NCBI GenBank assembly: GCA_031216445.1
Contig: CM062217.1
Location: 27,160,001 to 27,224,000 of the forward strand
Origin: Lateolabrax maculatus
Taxonomy: Eukaryota; Chordata; Actinopteri; Acropomatiformes; Lateolabracidae
Length of the DNA stretch: 64,000 nucleotides
Reading direction: 5' to 3'
Positions 1 to 14,149 of the stretch are shown one piece after another; position 1 is the first letter of the stretch; every line of letters begins with the position of its first letter. Made by a program: the position numbers and the translations under genes. The notes below the pieces were generated by a model. The model was not told where the DNA came from and did no database searches. It was given only the letters and a program-made list of their open reading frames with translations.

Positions 1-835
1 AGGATAGCCAACAAACATAAGACCCAATCTAAACTTGAATTTGTCTCTAATCCTGTCATTTGTAAATACTATTTTAAGTAATGCCTTTGAGATATAATGC
101 ACTTTAGGTTGCATTCTACCTCATGTTTACATTCTAGTCAATTTACATTCAATAACGTTTTTTCAAATCCTAAATAAAATTAAGTTCTATCAACAATCAT
201 AGTCATCAGTAGGTATCAGTGTGAATCCAAACAACACATGGTGCCAGAAAAGCTGTAAAGCCAATACCAACCTGCTGCCATATTTGTTTTACAGATGGCT
301 ACTTGTTGTGTGTTTGTGTTTTTTGGACTGTGGAAGTCTGCTGCTAAATCAGGTAAATAGGTCGGATGTACAGTGGTGCTGGCCTCTGTCCACAATGACC
401 CACAGAGAGATGAGAGTCTTTCATTCTACTGACAAAAGTGTTGAGACTCTTTTTATTCTGGCCTGAAATCTGAGCGGAGGGAAGAAAGAAGTCCCCAAAC
501 ATTTGGCCGCTCTGCAAAGGTGTCTCAGCTCCATATGTGGGGAGGACGGCTTCAGCCTTAATTAGGCTGCAGGACACACCCAGCCAGCAGAACAAACATG
601 AGCAATGTCACTGCGTTTGACATCTGAGCTGACTGAAGTAACACAGTGCTGACCAGACACTAGGGAGGGACATCAACAATGTCTGAGCAGTATATAGTTA
701 AGAACTTTAGATTAGAAGATGAAATAACCACTCTAATGTGAAATGCTGATTTGAAGGTGCAGCCAGCAGTGCTGTTAAATAATACATCAGACCAAAACCA
801 GGTAGGTTTATGAAAGGACATTTGTTATTAATGGG
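1..835. other. intergenic, no gene seen
   Basis: AT-rich sequence with short spurious open frames (for example at 221-466 and 344-595 on opposite strands). No recognisable domain or repeat family before the hAT element. Confidence 0.6.
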
Positions 836-1590
836 CAGAGGTGGGAAGTAACTAAGTATATTTCCTCAAATATTGTACTTAAGTACAAATCCAAGGGTGT
901 TGAACTTCACTTGAGTATTTCCATTTTATGCCTCTTTCTACTTCTACTCCACTACATTTCAGTGACAGATATTGTACTTCTATTCCATTACATTTTTCTG
1001 ACATCTGTAGTTACTAGTTACCTTTCAAATTTTTCATATCCTTTCTGTCCAGTGAAAACCATGTATCTCCAAATGTGGTCATTTTGAATGTAAATTTTTG
1101 TGACAAACTGGAGGAGGAAGTGTTCCTTTATGGGTTGAGAAAATGTTCTTACTTCTTAAGATAAATGAACTATTTCAAACCATCTTGGATCAGCTGGTAA
1201 ATTCTTCACCACAAAGCTTAAAACAAGCTGTTTTTCTGAGCTCATGAAAAATAGACTTAGAGATGCGTGGTTCTCACAGGACAGCAACACATATGATGAT
1301 TTTCTAGACCATGATGCATTGCTGTAGATTAAACTACCCAACAGTACATCAAGTTGTTAAAATAGCATAACCTTAAACATCTAAAGGAGTAGAAATGAAC
1401 ATATACATTAATGCAGCAGTAATATTAATCCAGAAACATCAGATATAATAAAACACTGCTGATTATACTTACATACTTTTACTTAAATAAGGTTTTGAAT
1501 GCAACACTTGTACTTGTAGCGCAGTGTTTTCACAGTGTGATAGTAGTAGTTTTACTTAAGTAAGGGATCTGAAAACTTCTTCCACAGCAG
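836..1590 (+). mobile_element. non-autonomous hAT element with 8-bp target duplication
   Basis: The left end CAGAGGTGGGAAGTAAC and right end ACTTCTTCCACAGCAG form imperfect inverted termini of the hAT kind. The 8-bp sequence TTAATGGG flanks both sides exactly (828-835 and 1591-1598). Internal phrases such as CTCCACTACATTTCAG and GATGCGTGGTTCTCACAGG are ones I recognise as a widespread teleost repeat family. It encodes no transposase. Intact ends and duplication suggest a fairly recent insertion. Confidence 0.88.
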
Positions 1591-1844
1591 TTAATGGGAT
1601 GTTTTAGGTAAAACCTAAAGCAGTATAACTTATAACTTATATTTATTTATTTAAGTCAAATAAGTCATGTCAAATGTTTCCTTAAACAAGGCTGTTTTCA
1701 TCATTCTTTAAAATGAGTCATCCATTTTGTAGATATATCTCTGGTAATAAACAGAAGATGAAATGAGAATAATAAAACTGGCAGGAATAGTTTGAACAAT
1801 TAAAGAACCCAAGGAAGTTTTGGCCAATTAAAACTACAAATTTT

Positions 1845-1980
1845 GGGCACCCTGACGGCCTAGAGGTTAAGGTACCAACTGTGACACAAAATGCACAGTT
1901 TGCATCCTGCTTTGGTACACATGTTGCATGTTATTCCACATCTTCATAATAAAGGCATAAAAAGCCTCAAAAAAAGAAAA
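1845..1980 (+). mobile_element. tRNA-derived SINE copy
   Basis: Has the order of a common acanthomorph SINE: GGCCTAGAGGTTAAGG (A-box-like), a decayed B-box zone, TTGGTACACATGTTGCATGT, and the tail ATAAAGGCATAAAAAGCCTC followed by an A-rich end. About 135 bp, degenerate. Confidence 0.72.
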
Positions 1981-3889
1981 GTTCTCTGTTCCATTGTAGA
2001 GTCCTGGTACAGGAGGGTCAGTGTTGGTCCAATAACTGTTCTTTTGCCATGGTGACGCACCCATATCACTTTGCAAATGGCACAAAGCTGGATAGATTAA
2101 CCTGGCTTAATTAGAAATACAATAACCTGCTGGTGACAAAAGTCTGACGCGTCTTTCAGCGGCGGTCAGGAGAGGCGACGATTGAGAAGCACAGGGATTG
2201 ACTCTGGGGGTCCACTCATGATTCCCTCGAAGCCAAAGACAAAAGTTAGTGCTGGTGCACTTCCTTCAGTGCTTTTCACTCTCTGGGCCACATACAAAGG
2301 TGGACACTGTGTGCAAGAAACAGGCTTAATCAACAGTTTTAAAGTTTTTATTGACACCTTAGGGCTAGTGACAGGGCCTGGCAAGGGTCATGGAAACATG
2401 ATGATGCTATACTGCTGTGTTAGTGAACAGTTTCCATAGACATCTGAGAGGGGGAGCTGTGACTTTACTCCTTAAGGTAGGATACACTGGAGTCTAGTAC
2501 TAGCTGAAAGCAGCGGGCCTCCAGCTATAAGGAATCTTTTAGAAAGATGATGAGGACATTGCATCAGATGAGAGGGTTCCCCTCTCATGCATTCTTTTCA
2601 TTCCTGAAAAGAATGCATGTTGTCTGTGGCCATGTGGTTACACCCACCAAGGAGTCAAAATAGCTATATATAAAAAGTTATGGTAATTGAAAAATTAGCT
2701 AGTTAACAATCCAAGTTCAAGATTGACCAAAAAAACATTTGAAAAAGGGCCTCAGCTGTTATACAAGTTTACAACTTAGAGCTTTTAAAACGTGTGGTTA
2801 TGTTTTATTATACCCACATTCAATTATCTTGTGATATGCAAATTAAAAAAATATGAATAAATAAGAATAGAATTTTTTGGACCAGGTTTTTTCTTGTGAC
2901 TTTGACAAGTCATTTTTGATGAGTCTAAGAGGCAAGTGCTTCCTGATACCTGAAATGAATCTGATGAATGAACCTGATACCAAAAAAGCCAAGTTTAGAT
3001 GACTCTTGCCAGTTGTTTCTGTGTACAGCAGGGCCCTGGCCTCAGAGCAATGGACACTCAAATTTTGTGCTAAAAAAGTGACAATACAACCAGAAATAAC
3101 TGAAGCGAACACAGTGTGGTGTATATTTACACCAACAAATACAAAAAAAAAGCAGGATTTCCACTGACTGTATACAAACACTGGAATTTATAGTAATTTA
3201 TGTGAGCCTGTAGCATCTCAATTAGTGCTGGATGCATCACTCCTCTTTGTTAATCTGTTCTACTTTATGAATCAGGTTAAATTTCTGTCTAAGAGTTCGC
3301 CAAGCGCAGCTTTAACCATGAACAGACAAACCACTGATACTTTATCAACCAAAGCTGATGTGGAGAGGGGATGGAGCACAGAAAAGAAAGTGGATATACC
3401 AGGTGGCGACACACTTGAAAATTTCATTATGTTTTCAGGGACACAACGCAGGACATGGTGGTGAATACAGGGTGACAAAGAAAAGCACCTTCCTCACTTC
3501 CCTTCACCTGGAGAGGGCCCTGTACAATCACAAAAAAGATTAATCATGTTATAGTTTTGGCTTTGATTAAGAAACTGAGCACATTAGCTGTCTGTATGTA
3601 AAGAAAATCAGTTGCAGTTATGATGCAATAAATAACATTACTAATTAACATAGGTATTGAGAGTTGCCTTTTTCATTATGTGACCTCTGTACCCGTGTAT
3701 TGTGTGTGGTACACACTTATGAATGATGGAGAAACACTTTAAACACCCCCCACCCCCACTGTCCTGTTATATTACTTCAACCCTTAGTTTAACACTTAGT
3801 TTAAGATGTTCCCCCCATGGCTGCCCCAGAATCCATGCCCAGGACTGAGTGACAGACAATGCTCATTTAAAACACAAAAGCACATAGAC

Positions 3890-4330
3890 TCTCATTCAGA
3901 CTACAGCTGCCCTCTTTCAGACCTGTATTCTAAAGCCACTTTCTGTTGTCCCCTGCTCAGGTTTTCCCCACGGAGGGAAATAAAGCTGGGCCCCACTGCA
4001 TTGCATTTGGTGTGAGGGAAGAGAAGGGCTCGCCTGTTTGAAATAAAGAAGGAAAAACCTCTCCACTGAGAGGACACCTTAGAGGTGCACCTTTTGCTTT
4101 GTCCTGGGCAGTTGGCTGGAAAAATGGAAGGCAAAGTAGGAGGGGAAAACATCATGCAGGTGGGCGATTCGTCCCTAATGTGTTTATGAAAGATTCTTTG
4201 ATAAAAGGGGAGAAAGAGCGTCTGCTGATTCCCAATGAGCTTTTTGTTACTTTTTTCCCCAAGTTTCCGTTTTAGCACCTTACAGGCAAGCGCCTTGTGT
4301 GCTTCCAACCATTCCACTTACAAAACATAC
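3890..4330. promoter_or_regulatory. candidate conserved non-coding block
   Basis: Non-repetitive and of balanced composition, next to AT-rich repeat-laden sequence, with phrases such as GGTGCACCTTTTGCTTTGTC and TGTGTTTATGAAAGATTC. Long open frames on both strands (138 codons on minus) lack recognisable protein content. Suggested only by its look. Confidence 0.2.
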
Positions 4331-5862
4331 ATGTGTTTGTTGTTGAAGGTAAGCCAAGCTGATTTACCTCTTTGGCTCAGGGTGGGGATTCACATATCTG
4401 TAGGAACCTTTGAGATGATAAGTTTAGACCTCTGTGTTTTTTTGCTGGTAACTGTCAGAGTTATGTTTCATTGTTGGAGCTTCCTTCATATGGCTGGAAT
4501 TTGTGAATGTAAAGCAGAGAATAACTTATGTTCATGATTTTCTCAGCGTAGCTCAGTCACTATGTGATGAAACAAAAATTTAAGCTTAACTACTAATTTA
4601 TATTTGCTTTGTCCCGTGCTTTTTGTGATGTCACATTTTTATTTTTTGTGTTGTCTTGCTATTTGGTGTTTTCTTTAAAGGTGAAGCAATCTTTTCATAT
4701 TTTTTGCTTCTCAGATGTTTCATGTCCAAATATTTTGGCTTCGGTTTGGCTTTGACAAATATACAAACGTATATAAGTTTGTTTATTATTTACAAGCTCA
4801 AGTTAATGGTTGAGAGAATATGTTGTTTATGTTGTTTTTTTTATATTCACAATATATTCATAGTTTGTATTTTTAGTGTTGCTTTTATTCGAAAATAGTT
4901 CACAGTCAGGATCACAATCAACTGCGCCTGATGGCAAACTATATTCATACATCACACACCATAGTGATCTATTTATATAATCACAAAATAATTCACTGCA
5001 GTTCTTTAAAAATGTTTATGTGCTGATGCGAACTGTCGTTTGATGTATTTAAAGTTTCTTATCCTTGCCGGGCGAAGGCAGTTGTGTATTTTACTGTTTA
5101 TCCATCACATGTACAGATAAACTGTAAATGAATGAATTAATTAATTAATATTTGTTCATAACTAACATTATCACATAGTCACACACAAAGAATGTACAAG
5201 ACAACAAAACAAATCATTTTATTGCATATTTAAAAAGAATGTGTAAAATCTGGCAAAAATGAAGGTTTTATGCTCTGGCTATCATTTGTTATGGTAATCG
5301 ATATCTGATAGAATTAAGATCAAGTTCAAATGGTTCATTGGAAAACAAATTAATTTGACATCAAATCTTGACAATAGCAAGATGGCATTTTGCAAGCAAG
5401 TTTAATATTCTCCCAAACTTTACTTCAGCTAATTGAAGCCTTTAAAGATAAACTATCCTACTGTAAACTTCTACAGGTGAGGTTGGTGAAGGTTTCAGCA
5501 ATTGCTCAACACTAAAACTATCTGCAAATGGGTGAAAAGTTAAAAGGTAACTCTGACTGCCAAAGGGACCCCATTTACAATGAGTTCATATTTCTGAAAA
5601 AAAGAGTAATCATAACACCTTTTTCATAAAACCCTGGAATTGAGAAAACATCAAGAATATTATCTTCAATAAGAGAATAAAATAAAATAACATAAAATAA
5701 AATAAAAATACTTTGTTTGAAATCACTCTAATGTTTTATCATTTAACATTCTCAACATGATAAACACTCTATAGTTAACTCCATAGCGACACTTATAAAT
5801 CATCGTCATTTTGTGTCATCACTGACTGGAGCATTGTCACATTATTGTATGTTTTACATCTA

Positions 5863-5960
5863 CACACTAAAAAACACCCCATTTGAAGTGGGTAAACTTA
5901 ACCCATTCGTGCTATATTGACCCATGCAAGGCCATTTTTTGACCCAGTGTTTTTAATGTG
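5863..5960. mobile_element. 98-bp MITE, TA-flanked
   Basis: The ends CACACTAAAAAACACCCC and GTGTTTTTAATGTG are near-perfect inverted repeats, with a TA dinucleotide at each side (5861-5862, 5961-5962). The centre contains the ACCCATT/TGACCCA motifs typical of small fish MITEs. TA duplication suggests Tc1/mariner-type mobilisation. Confidence 0.65.
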
Positions 5961-7540
5961 TATAAAAGGTGAAGTATTGCTGGCAAATAGTAAAGTACAT
6001 GCTGTGGTCAGTGCTTTTTGTATTGTGGGCATTTTTGAGGGAACATACTACATAAAATTCACAGTGTGAATTCAAATGATAAAAATAGTAGGAAACTAAA
6101 TATACTGTGCTAGCAAATCAATAGGGAATGATTTTTTTTCTAAATAAAGCAATTTGATTTGGTTGATGATGGTTTTTGTTGAAACACAACATGTGGCTGT
6201 CACCTGTCAATAATCTCTGTCAGAGCAGCGCTCCAGTCTCCATGTACAGTCAGGAACACTATCAGACTGATAGTACCAATGAGTGACAGACGATCAGCTG
6301 CAGCAGACATTACCCAGACTCAGCCATCAAGGCATCACCACAGGGAGAATAAGAACGCTTCAATAGTTTTAAAAAGGAAGGGACTTTGGAGCAAAAGGGA
6401 GGGGTCCATTTTTTTCTTGCATGAGGCACATTTTCTTTTTGCAGTGTATCAGTATACAGGATGCACTGTCTGATTTCTGTTCCCTTGCATCTATCTTGTC
6501 CCAATTCAAACCTCTTGTGGTTTATGTGGCTGAGATCCTGTTTCCAGCAGAGCCACCTGACCATGAAAAGAGTGTATGTGTCACGTTGCTGAGGAGCCAG
6601 CATCTCTGACAAGCAGCTGCTCTTTACACCCACAGAAATGCATAGAGGACATGAAGCCAGAAGTGGCATTGAAGAAAATGTCTTAGAAAACCAATAATCT
6701 ATATAGAAAAGTAGTATTAAGTAATGACACAAGTAATTTCCATGCACTCTATGGGAAATATGGGACACTGCTGCACATATAGGCTAAGTCTGCAACATTT
6801 GTCAGAAAGGAAGCTGTTGTCAGGAATAAAGTTCAGAAGAATCCCACAGATCCAGTGACCTGCCTATTGTTATCAGTGAATGTGACTGGTTTCCATCAGG
6901 AAGCAGCATAAAACATCTGGCTCGTGGGCAAAAGGTGGGCGCCTTTTGTCTTTCCACAAGCCTAGTTACTTTATCACAGCTCATAAAGAGGAGTGAGCCA
7001 TATTATTGTCCACACACCCCTAACAGTATTTTTTGTGATATTATAATATGATTCTCACCATTTAATTTCTTGAATTAGGAACACAAGCCTCTATTATTGC
7101 AGTTATGTAAGATTAATGTTACAAACGAAAGCATGTAATCTCTTTTCATGCAGGAAATCGCATTTGGTAGTATTGATACCGAACTATGGTTTGGACACTC
7201 TGCTTGAATGGTATCAGTCTTTGTTGTATAATATTATCATTCAGTGATATGTTTTTTTTTTTTTTTTGTTTTTTTTAAAGGACATGTGAATTAACTGCCC
7301 TAAAAATCATGGTGTCAGTTAAAAGTCTATACTGACTAAATGTTCACCAAAAAATACCAAAAAACACAGTTCATGGTAAGGGCACATGAATAATCATGAA
7401 TTAATGCATGACTTGACTGTCTATTTAGGCATCATGTATTTGGAAAACGTATGTTGGAATTCAAATGCACTGCTGTGACTGGTTTGTGTTCGGCCTTTCT
7501 CTTTACCTGCAGGCTTAACTATGAAGAAGACATTTAATTT

Positions 7541-7871
7541 GCCTGATAGAGTCAAAACACCAAAGGAGGGCTCAGGGAAAGCTGTCTCTAAGACCGGCAA
7601 GAAGAAGAGAAAGACCAGAGCTACACAATCTATGTGTAGAAGGTCCTGAAGCAGGTCACCCCGACACTGGCATCTTCTCCAAGGCCATATTGATCATGAA
7701 CTCCTTTGTGAGCGACATCTTTGAGTGAGTTCTTCCATCTGACTCACTACTAAAAAGCACTCCACCATCACCTCTAGGGAGATCCAGACTGCCGTCCGCC
7801 TGCTGCTGCCCAGTGAGCTGGCCAAGCACGTTGTGTCTGAGGGCACCCAGGCCGTGACCAGCTCCAAGTAA
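7541..7871 (+). pseudogene. histone H2B pseudogene
   Basis: Pieces of H2B appear in order but in shifting frames: an N-terminal PD-VKTPKEGSGKAVSKT with a KKRKTR basic tail, SYTIYV then a TAG stop (7637-7639), KVLKQV, HPDTGIFSKAILIMNSFVSD, a region matching LAHYNKRSTIT with a deletion and a TAA, and finally EIQTAVRLLLPSELAKHVV through TSSK and a stop. At least three frame disruptions and two in-frame stops rule out a functional histone. H2B genes normally lack introns, so a processed origin cannot be told from a decayed gene copy. No other histone lies nearby. The open frame on the other strand at 7656-7898 is only its shadow. Confidence 0.9.
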
Positions 7872-10800
7872 ACCCACTGTCAACGAGGAACAGTGCACTG
7901 GTCTAACATTTGCTTATATTCTGATGGACTCATTTGTCAAAGATACCTTGTGGATCAAATTCTCGTCTTTTCACTTACAACCGGTCCTGGTCAGATCTGA
8001 GTCCCTCTGAGAGGGCAACCTTTAAGAAACTCTGAGTGTGTTGATTGAGGTGCATGGTTGCGCTGCATGTGAATGCAAGCAAGTCGACGCGGTTTTCAGG
8101 TTTGATTTCACGTTGCTCACTGCCTGGTCATTCACTGCCTGGACAGGACACTCCATGTCCGGAAAGGTTTCCCTTACAAATTGGTTACATGCAACCCAGA
8201 ACTTACACCCCAGCACCTCTCAATTTTTTATGATGAGGTCTAAATGAGGCAAACTGCTCATTGCTAAGGCATTGTGCAGCATTTGTTTGCTTATGCAATG
8301 AAAATTTCATCCACTGGGAAAGCAAGTTGTATATAGCAGCCAGTCAGCCTGTAGATATGTATAGTCTTACAGTTGGTAAACATGTCAAAAGCCAGACAAA
8401 TAAAGATACATGGGTAGCAAACTTGACAAATAGAGAAAAGACCCAGCACCAGTCAGGAAGTGTTAAGGACAACACTGTGGCAGGCACTAATTACTGTTGA
8501 TGCTTCTCAACAGTACTGTATCCTCAGCCTTATAATCATCATCATCCTTGTCAAATTAATTATCATTATTATGGTGAACATTACATTTTCATCAGCTGAT
8601 TCACAGTCACACAGTACCGATGAATGTACTGTATACGGCTGCATGTGTTATTTGGCAAAGCATAATTGTTAGTGTTTTTTTTTTAAAACTGCAGTTGAAC
8701 TTTAATGTATCTTATGTCAGTAGTTTAATTTTTGTTTCAGTGGGTGCCAGAATTTAGGATCCGTACTCTTCCTACACCATGTGTAATCATTCGGTGGCTA
8801 AATGACATTGGTATGGATTAGTTGTGTGTAGCCAGTGATGTCATGGGCTGTGTTTCATGCATGTCACTCTGCAGGCTAGACTAAGAGTTCAGCCACTCTC
8901 AGTGACAGCATAATGAATAAATCCAGCACAGTTAATCCTATATTAGTTCAAATACAAAGTACTGTAAGATCTTGCTGCAGTGCAAGTAAAGGACATTTAA
9001 GGCTATCCTTTTAACAGTTTTACCAGGGGTTGCAGATATAATAGTTAACCATCAAGATGTGTTATGGTCAAATAAAAAAATATTTGGGCACATTATATGT
9101 ATCTTTCATGTATGTATATGTATCTATGTGTAATCACTATGACTATTTTTTTTCAAATCTATAGAAAAAGTATTTCAAAATAATGTCAGTTTTCCTCATG
9201 TCTGCAGAGTATGTCTGCACTTTAAGAAGGCTTTTAGGCTGCTCCAATATTTCAAACTCAATACAGATATAATTGTCTGTGTGTCTTTGGTTTGTGTAAC
9301 AGTATGTTACTATGTTAAAGTAAACTGGACCGTGTGTGAGGTGTTGGATGGAAAAGTAAGCATCAGCAACAGCATCACTTTTCATATCAAATTTCTCTTT
9401 AACTCAGTAGACGCAGTATTAATTTAGTTTTCCAAATACATTTTCACAAGATGAACATGAGTGCTTAACATGTGAAATATTTAGACAAGCAAACACACAG
9501 TTCCATATCTGTGGAAAATAAAGGTTCCAGTAATAATACATGATTAATAAATGTTTATTTCAGACTAACTAACTAAACTACCTAAAAACCCCAAAAACTA
9601 AATAACTAAAATAACAGAACTTTGTTTCTGTTACCCTATAATAAGTACTAAATAACAGGCTTCTTTTAGTGATCTTTCTAGAAATTATTAAGAAATAAAA
9701 GATGTGAAGTGTTACCAGAGGCTGTTGAATTGTGTTGCATTATATGAGAGATTTTCGAAATATTTTTAGTTTTGTGGTTTGCTGTATAGTGAGATATTTC
9801 TACTACTCTAAAATGCAATCTGTGTAGGCTGGGCACATGGATTATGTCAGAGGTTCACATTATCACTGTATGAGAATCTATTCCATGAGAGTTGCTGTAG
9901 TGACATGATGTTAAATTATTTACTTTTAATAATTTAAGTAACTCTTTGAATCATTGTTTTGCCAGCTGTAAAACTGATCACATTCATAATGAAAATATGT
10001 GAAGGAGTAAATATGTGTTATGTGAAAATATATTTATTGTTGCAGACCTGCAGTTTTGCCTGGTGGAGAGATTTTCAGTGGCTTGAGTCTTGTTGCCGTA
10101 CAGCTGGTGTGCTTGGTTTTTCTGATATCTGGTAAAAAATTATTCAAATGGACCTGTGCTGTTATTTCAGACCTGGGTGGTTAATCTTTATTGTCAGGAG
10201 AATACAGCAATGCCAATCGCTGCACAAACTGTATTCAAATCATAGCTATTGAGTTACATACTTCGGATGAGCTTATCTACATATAGCACAAAATACTTGA
10301 GACCTATGTGAACATTCCCCACAAATATATTTCAAGTAGTGGAAAATAAATGCAATGTGCCATTTGTCTGTGACTTTTCTGAATTTACTTGTCATTCTTT
10401 TAACCTGAAATAGTAGATATTCCGATTTCAAAAGTCAAATTGCTGGCAATAGGCAAATTAAATATGGACTAGAACAGGCATGACAGTTATTAACCTAGGA
10501 TCGTACAACACAGTGAATATCTACAACTGACAATAAAACTAATTTCCATGGTGAGAAAAGGTCATTTTGGTTTGTGGATGAAGCCTGTCTGCATAAATCA
10601 ATGAAACAGACATAAGTGGAAATAGTGTTGAAATATAGAAATATAATTTCAGCTAAGTTCCCACAGAGAGAGTAACAAAATGTGCTTATTAGTTTGCAGC
10701 AGAGGCTCCTATCCTTATGGCCTTGTGCATGTATATAGCTGACAGGCAGTGAATACAGCAGGCTCTAGCTCTATCTATCATATCTTATTGTATTCTAACA

Positions 10801-11228
10801 ACACATTGTTAATCAATTCAATACCTGAATAAACCTGAGCTCCTGCAGAGAAAAGGTTTTGTGGGGAAAGTATTAAATATCACAAGATTTTATTGCTCTC
10901 CTTTCATGCAGATTCATGAGGTTGCCAGGCTGTTTCCTGATGTGGCATTTAAGCCTCCATACAGTATTCAAAGCCTTGCTCCATTGTGTGTCCTGCATGC
11001 AGACCACGGAAAAGAAACCACAGAGCACATTGTGTTAACCAGTTTGTAATGCAGGCTTTGCAATTATGCAGTATAGATGCATCGGGCTCATAACACCATG
11101 CAAACTAGTGTGAGGTAATCCTGTAGAAAAAATCTTCCCTCCATTTTTGGCCTTTGTGTTTTGGTCTTCTCCAAATAATTAATAATTTGTAATGGCTGCT
11201 TGGATTATGTTCACGTTTTTTCCATGTC

Positions 11229-11229
<1 letters not shown>

Positions 11230-11266
<37 letters not shown>
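11230..11266. repeat. (TA)n microsatellite
   Basis: Uninterrupted TA run of about 37 bases. Confidence 0.95.
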
Positions 11267-11267
<1 letters not shown>

Positions 11268-11436
11268 CATAGAATAACATAGAACACAGAAAGGAAGTTG
11301 GGTTGAATGTGGTTTGATTTAGAAGGCAGGGCTTTCAGCCTGGACACTGGGCTTGTCTTCCATGTGTATCAACCATATTGCCAGAAAGAATGTTAATTTG
11401 GGCAGTTATTTAATGTGACTTCACACTTTTTTGTGT

Positions 11437-11490
11437 CAAGTCAATTTTATTTATATATCCCAATATCATTAATCACAACCTTTTTAACCA
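11437..11490 (+). repeat. short dispersed repeat fragment
   Basis: AAGTCAATTTTATTTATATA followed by TCCCAATATCATTAATCACA closely resembles a fish repeat tail found at many loci. Confidence 0.5.
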
Positions 11491-12971
11491 CTTCACCACT
11501 GATGTTAATATAGAAGAATGGCCGGTCATCGGCTCACAGACAGATAATGTCACTGTCTCCATAACTTATTTTCTTAACAAATACTGCCATACAATGAAGT
11601 TTTCCTCTGTTTTCACATGTAGTTGATTAGTGTGACTTCCCAGCTCAGACATGGCACCAGTCCCCTCAGTTGCTTTTTTTAATTGTTATCAATAACCAGA
11701 CAGTGTTGAAAGATGCAGCCATTGTGTCTTTTTGTTCAAGGATATTTACATCCCTGCTCAAGCATCCCATAGAAGGGTGGGTATGTTGAGTGGGAAATTG
11801 AGATGCGGGTGTTATTTTAGATGTCATCACAGCATCTGCTGCATACTGTTAACATGTATGCAAAAGCCTACAATCTTTAGCTTTTACAGGGCCTCAGCGC
11901 AATTAATGCAATGTTCTCAACTTGCAAATAGAGGAGAGCTGTCATCTCTTACATACATGTCTGAGCACTGTTTAGCTGCTGAATGGGAGATCGGCCCTTT
12001 TTGATTGCTATGAAAGCTGAGCTCAGCCTTCCTCTTGAATGACAAATGCAGAGAAAAAGAGAGGGTTTACCCCTGGAGAACAAAGAAAACTACAAAATCA
12101 CTTCTGTTTTTCCGGGGCTCCTGAATGAGAACACCCAAGCCAGAGCCTTAAAATAGAAAGTTAACAGCTCATGTCACTCAGCTGCTGACAAGCAGAGGAT
12201 AAGAGGCCGTGCTATAATCTCTGTGTGTTGTATCTGAATCCCTAAACAGGCTCCTGAACAGGGACAGCACAAACTACGGTGGCAGGGCATTTATGGAAGA
12301 AGGGGGTCCTAGAAGGTACTAAGTGGTTCCTATCTGCTTTGGAGAGCAGGCTCTCAGTGCACTCTGACTCATGCTGACACATGCACTTCAGTGACAAAGC
12401 CCAGAAATGTGGCTTTAGCTGTTCAGGTAAATACGGAGCAGATTGGATAGCCTGTGATCCTAATCAACTGTTTAATATGTGCACGTTCACCTTTTTGCAA
12501 TGCAGAACTGTTTGGGCTTTGTGTTAAACAAATCTGCTTTCATGTGGTCTGAGTGTTTGGCTTGGTATTGTTTACAGATGTAGTCTGAGTATCTGCACAC
12601 TTCCAAATTTGTTGGAGCACATGCAAAACCAGATGGTCTCACCAAGCAGTAAAAAAGATTCATCACATTCGGAGAATTTGATCAAATAATGACTAAACAC
12701 TGATAATGCAAAGTTCTGATCCTAGAACAATATGCTTAAACAAGACTGAGGTGTGACGATGCCAATCTAGCGGCATACTGCAATCTTGGTGCCAAAAATG
12801 AGTGCGCCTCCTTGGAGCAGGTCGACAGTTCAGTGCATTTCTGTTCCACTATATTTTGATCATTTTATCTGATCAAGGCACACCCATATAAACCTCTACG
12901 AAATTACACCAAGCCATTTATTTGTGTTTTGTTTGTATTTCCACTTTCCTTTTACAATCCTCAACCACACG

Positions 12972-13019
12972 GACACGCACACACACACACACACTCACAC
13001 ACACACCCACTCACACACC
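12972..13019. repeat. (CA)n microsatellite
   Basis: Imperfect CA run with CTCA and CCCA interruptions. Confidence 0.9.
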
Positions 13020-14149
13020 AAGACCAAAAGTTTTATTCAGATTATGGTATTATTACCAGCCAGACAGAATAAGGATTAATGTGTGACTCTTTTATAGCCA
13101 TCTGAAGGCAACAGGTATCTGTACAATCCACTGGTTACATTTTGTGCAACAATAATCAGACTGTTACAAAATAAGCACAACAACCTCTGTGTTTATATGC
13201 ACATCAAGCTTTATTCATTGATGAATTCGTTAACTAATCTACAGTTTCTGCTGTAAATCAACAGGCATGTTGGCGGACGGATGCATTGAAAGCAGTTCAC
13301 ATGGTTGCATTCTGCCAGTCCTCCCCCAGTGTCTCCATCAAAAACACTGGGTAACCAGGGCAACAGCTGCACGCGTCATCGTCTTTCTAATGATTCTGGC
13401 CAAAATGTCTTCTGGAGCTCCACATTTTCAATGACAATACAAGTACATGTGTGGCTGTGAGGAGCAACATGATGTGATAGAGATTGTCCAGGTTAAACTG
13501 TACAGTGAGGTTTCCAGAAACAAAAGACATTCATGTTGCAATATAAAGATTAAAGAGGCAAGTATTTCATTCCCAGGTTGTCTGCAGTTATTTAGCATGT
13601 AAGACAGTCAAATCTATCTAAATTAAACTTTGAATTTTTTTTCAAAAACAAAGAAATACAATATGGCAGTTGTTTTTAAGGGCAGATGGTTGTTGTATGG
13701 ATCATTGAGATGACAAATAAAATCACATACAAGGCCAGACTGGGAAGTTAATTCAGGTCAGGAGTCTAACATCAGCCCAGGCATTTCCACACTCCAGAAC
13801 AGACCACGTACACTCAGTTGTCAGTTTATTCAGTCCACCTAACTAAATTTATTGCAGTCTAATAACAGTCCTGCAATAAATCCTCCCTTCATGAGGATTC
13901 AAATGTTCAGTTTGTTGATTGTTGATTGTAGGATCATTTTAGAGGATGTAGTTTGTGGTGCTGTCGAACTGTATTCCATTATACAGAGAGGTGTTTCTAG
14001 TATTTAGCCTAACCTCATTGATATAAATGTGGTGGACAAAATAACAGAAACCCTTGTCAGTATAATACAATACAATTCAGGTAGTTATCATGTTAAAATC
14101 ATGCGGAGGGACTAACGGTCTAGGGAAGTAGCTGCTGTGTGTTGTTTTC

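Larger units (their letters stand above)
1981..7540. other. intergenic, no gene seen
   Basis: AT-rich. Apart from the TA-flanked MITE and the candidate block at 3890-4330, I see only short frames without domain content. A stretch around 6180-6350 is less AT-rich and unremarkable. Confidence 0.6.

Noticed and set aside
3901..4317. 138-codon minus-strand frame
   Set aside because: No similarity to any family I know, and overlapping frames on both strands; more likely non-coding sequence.
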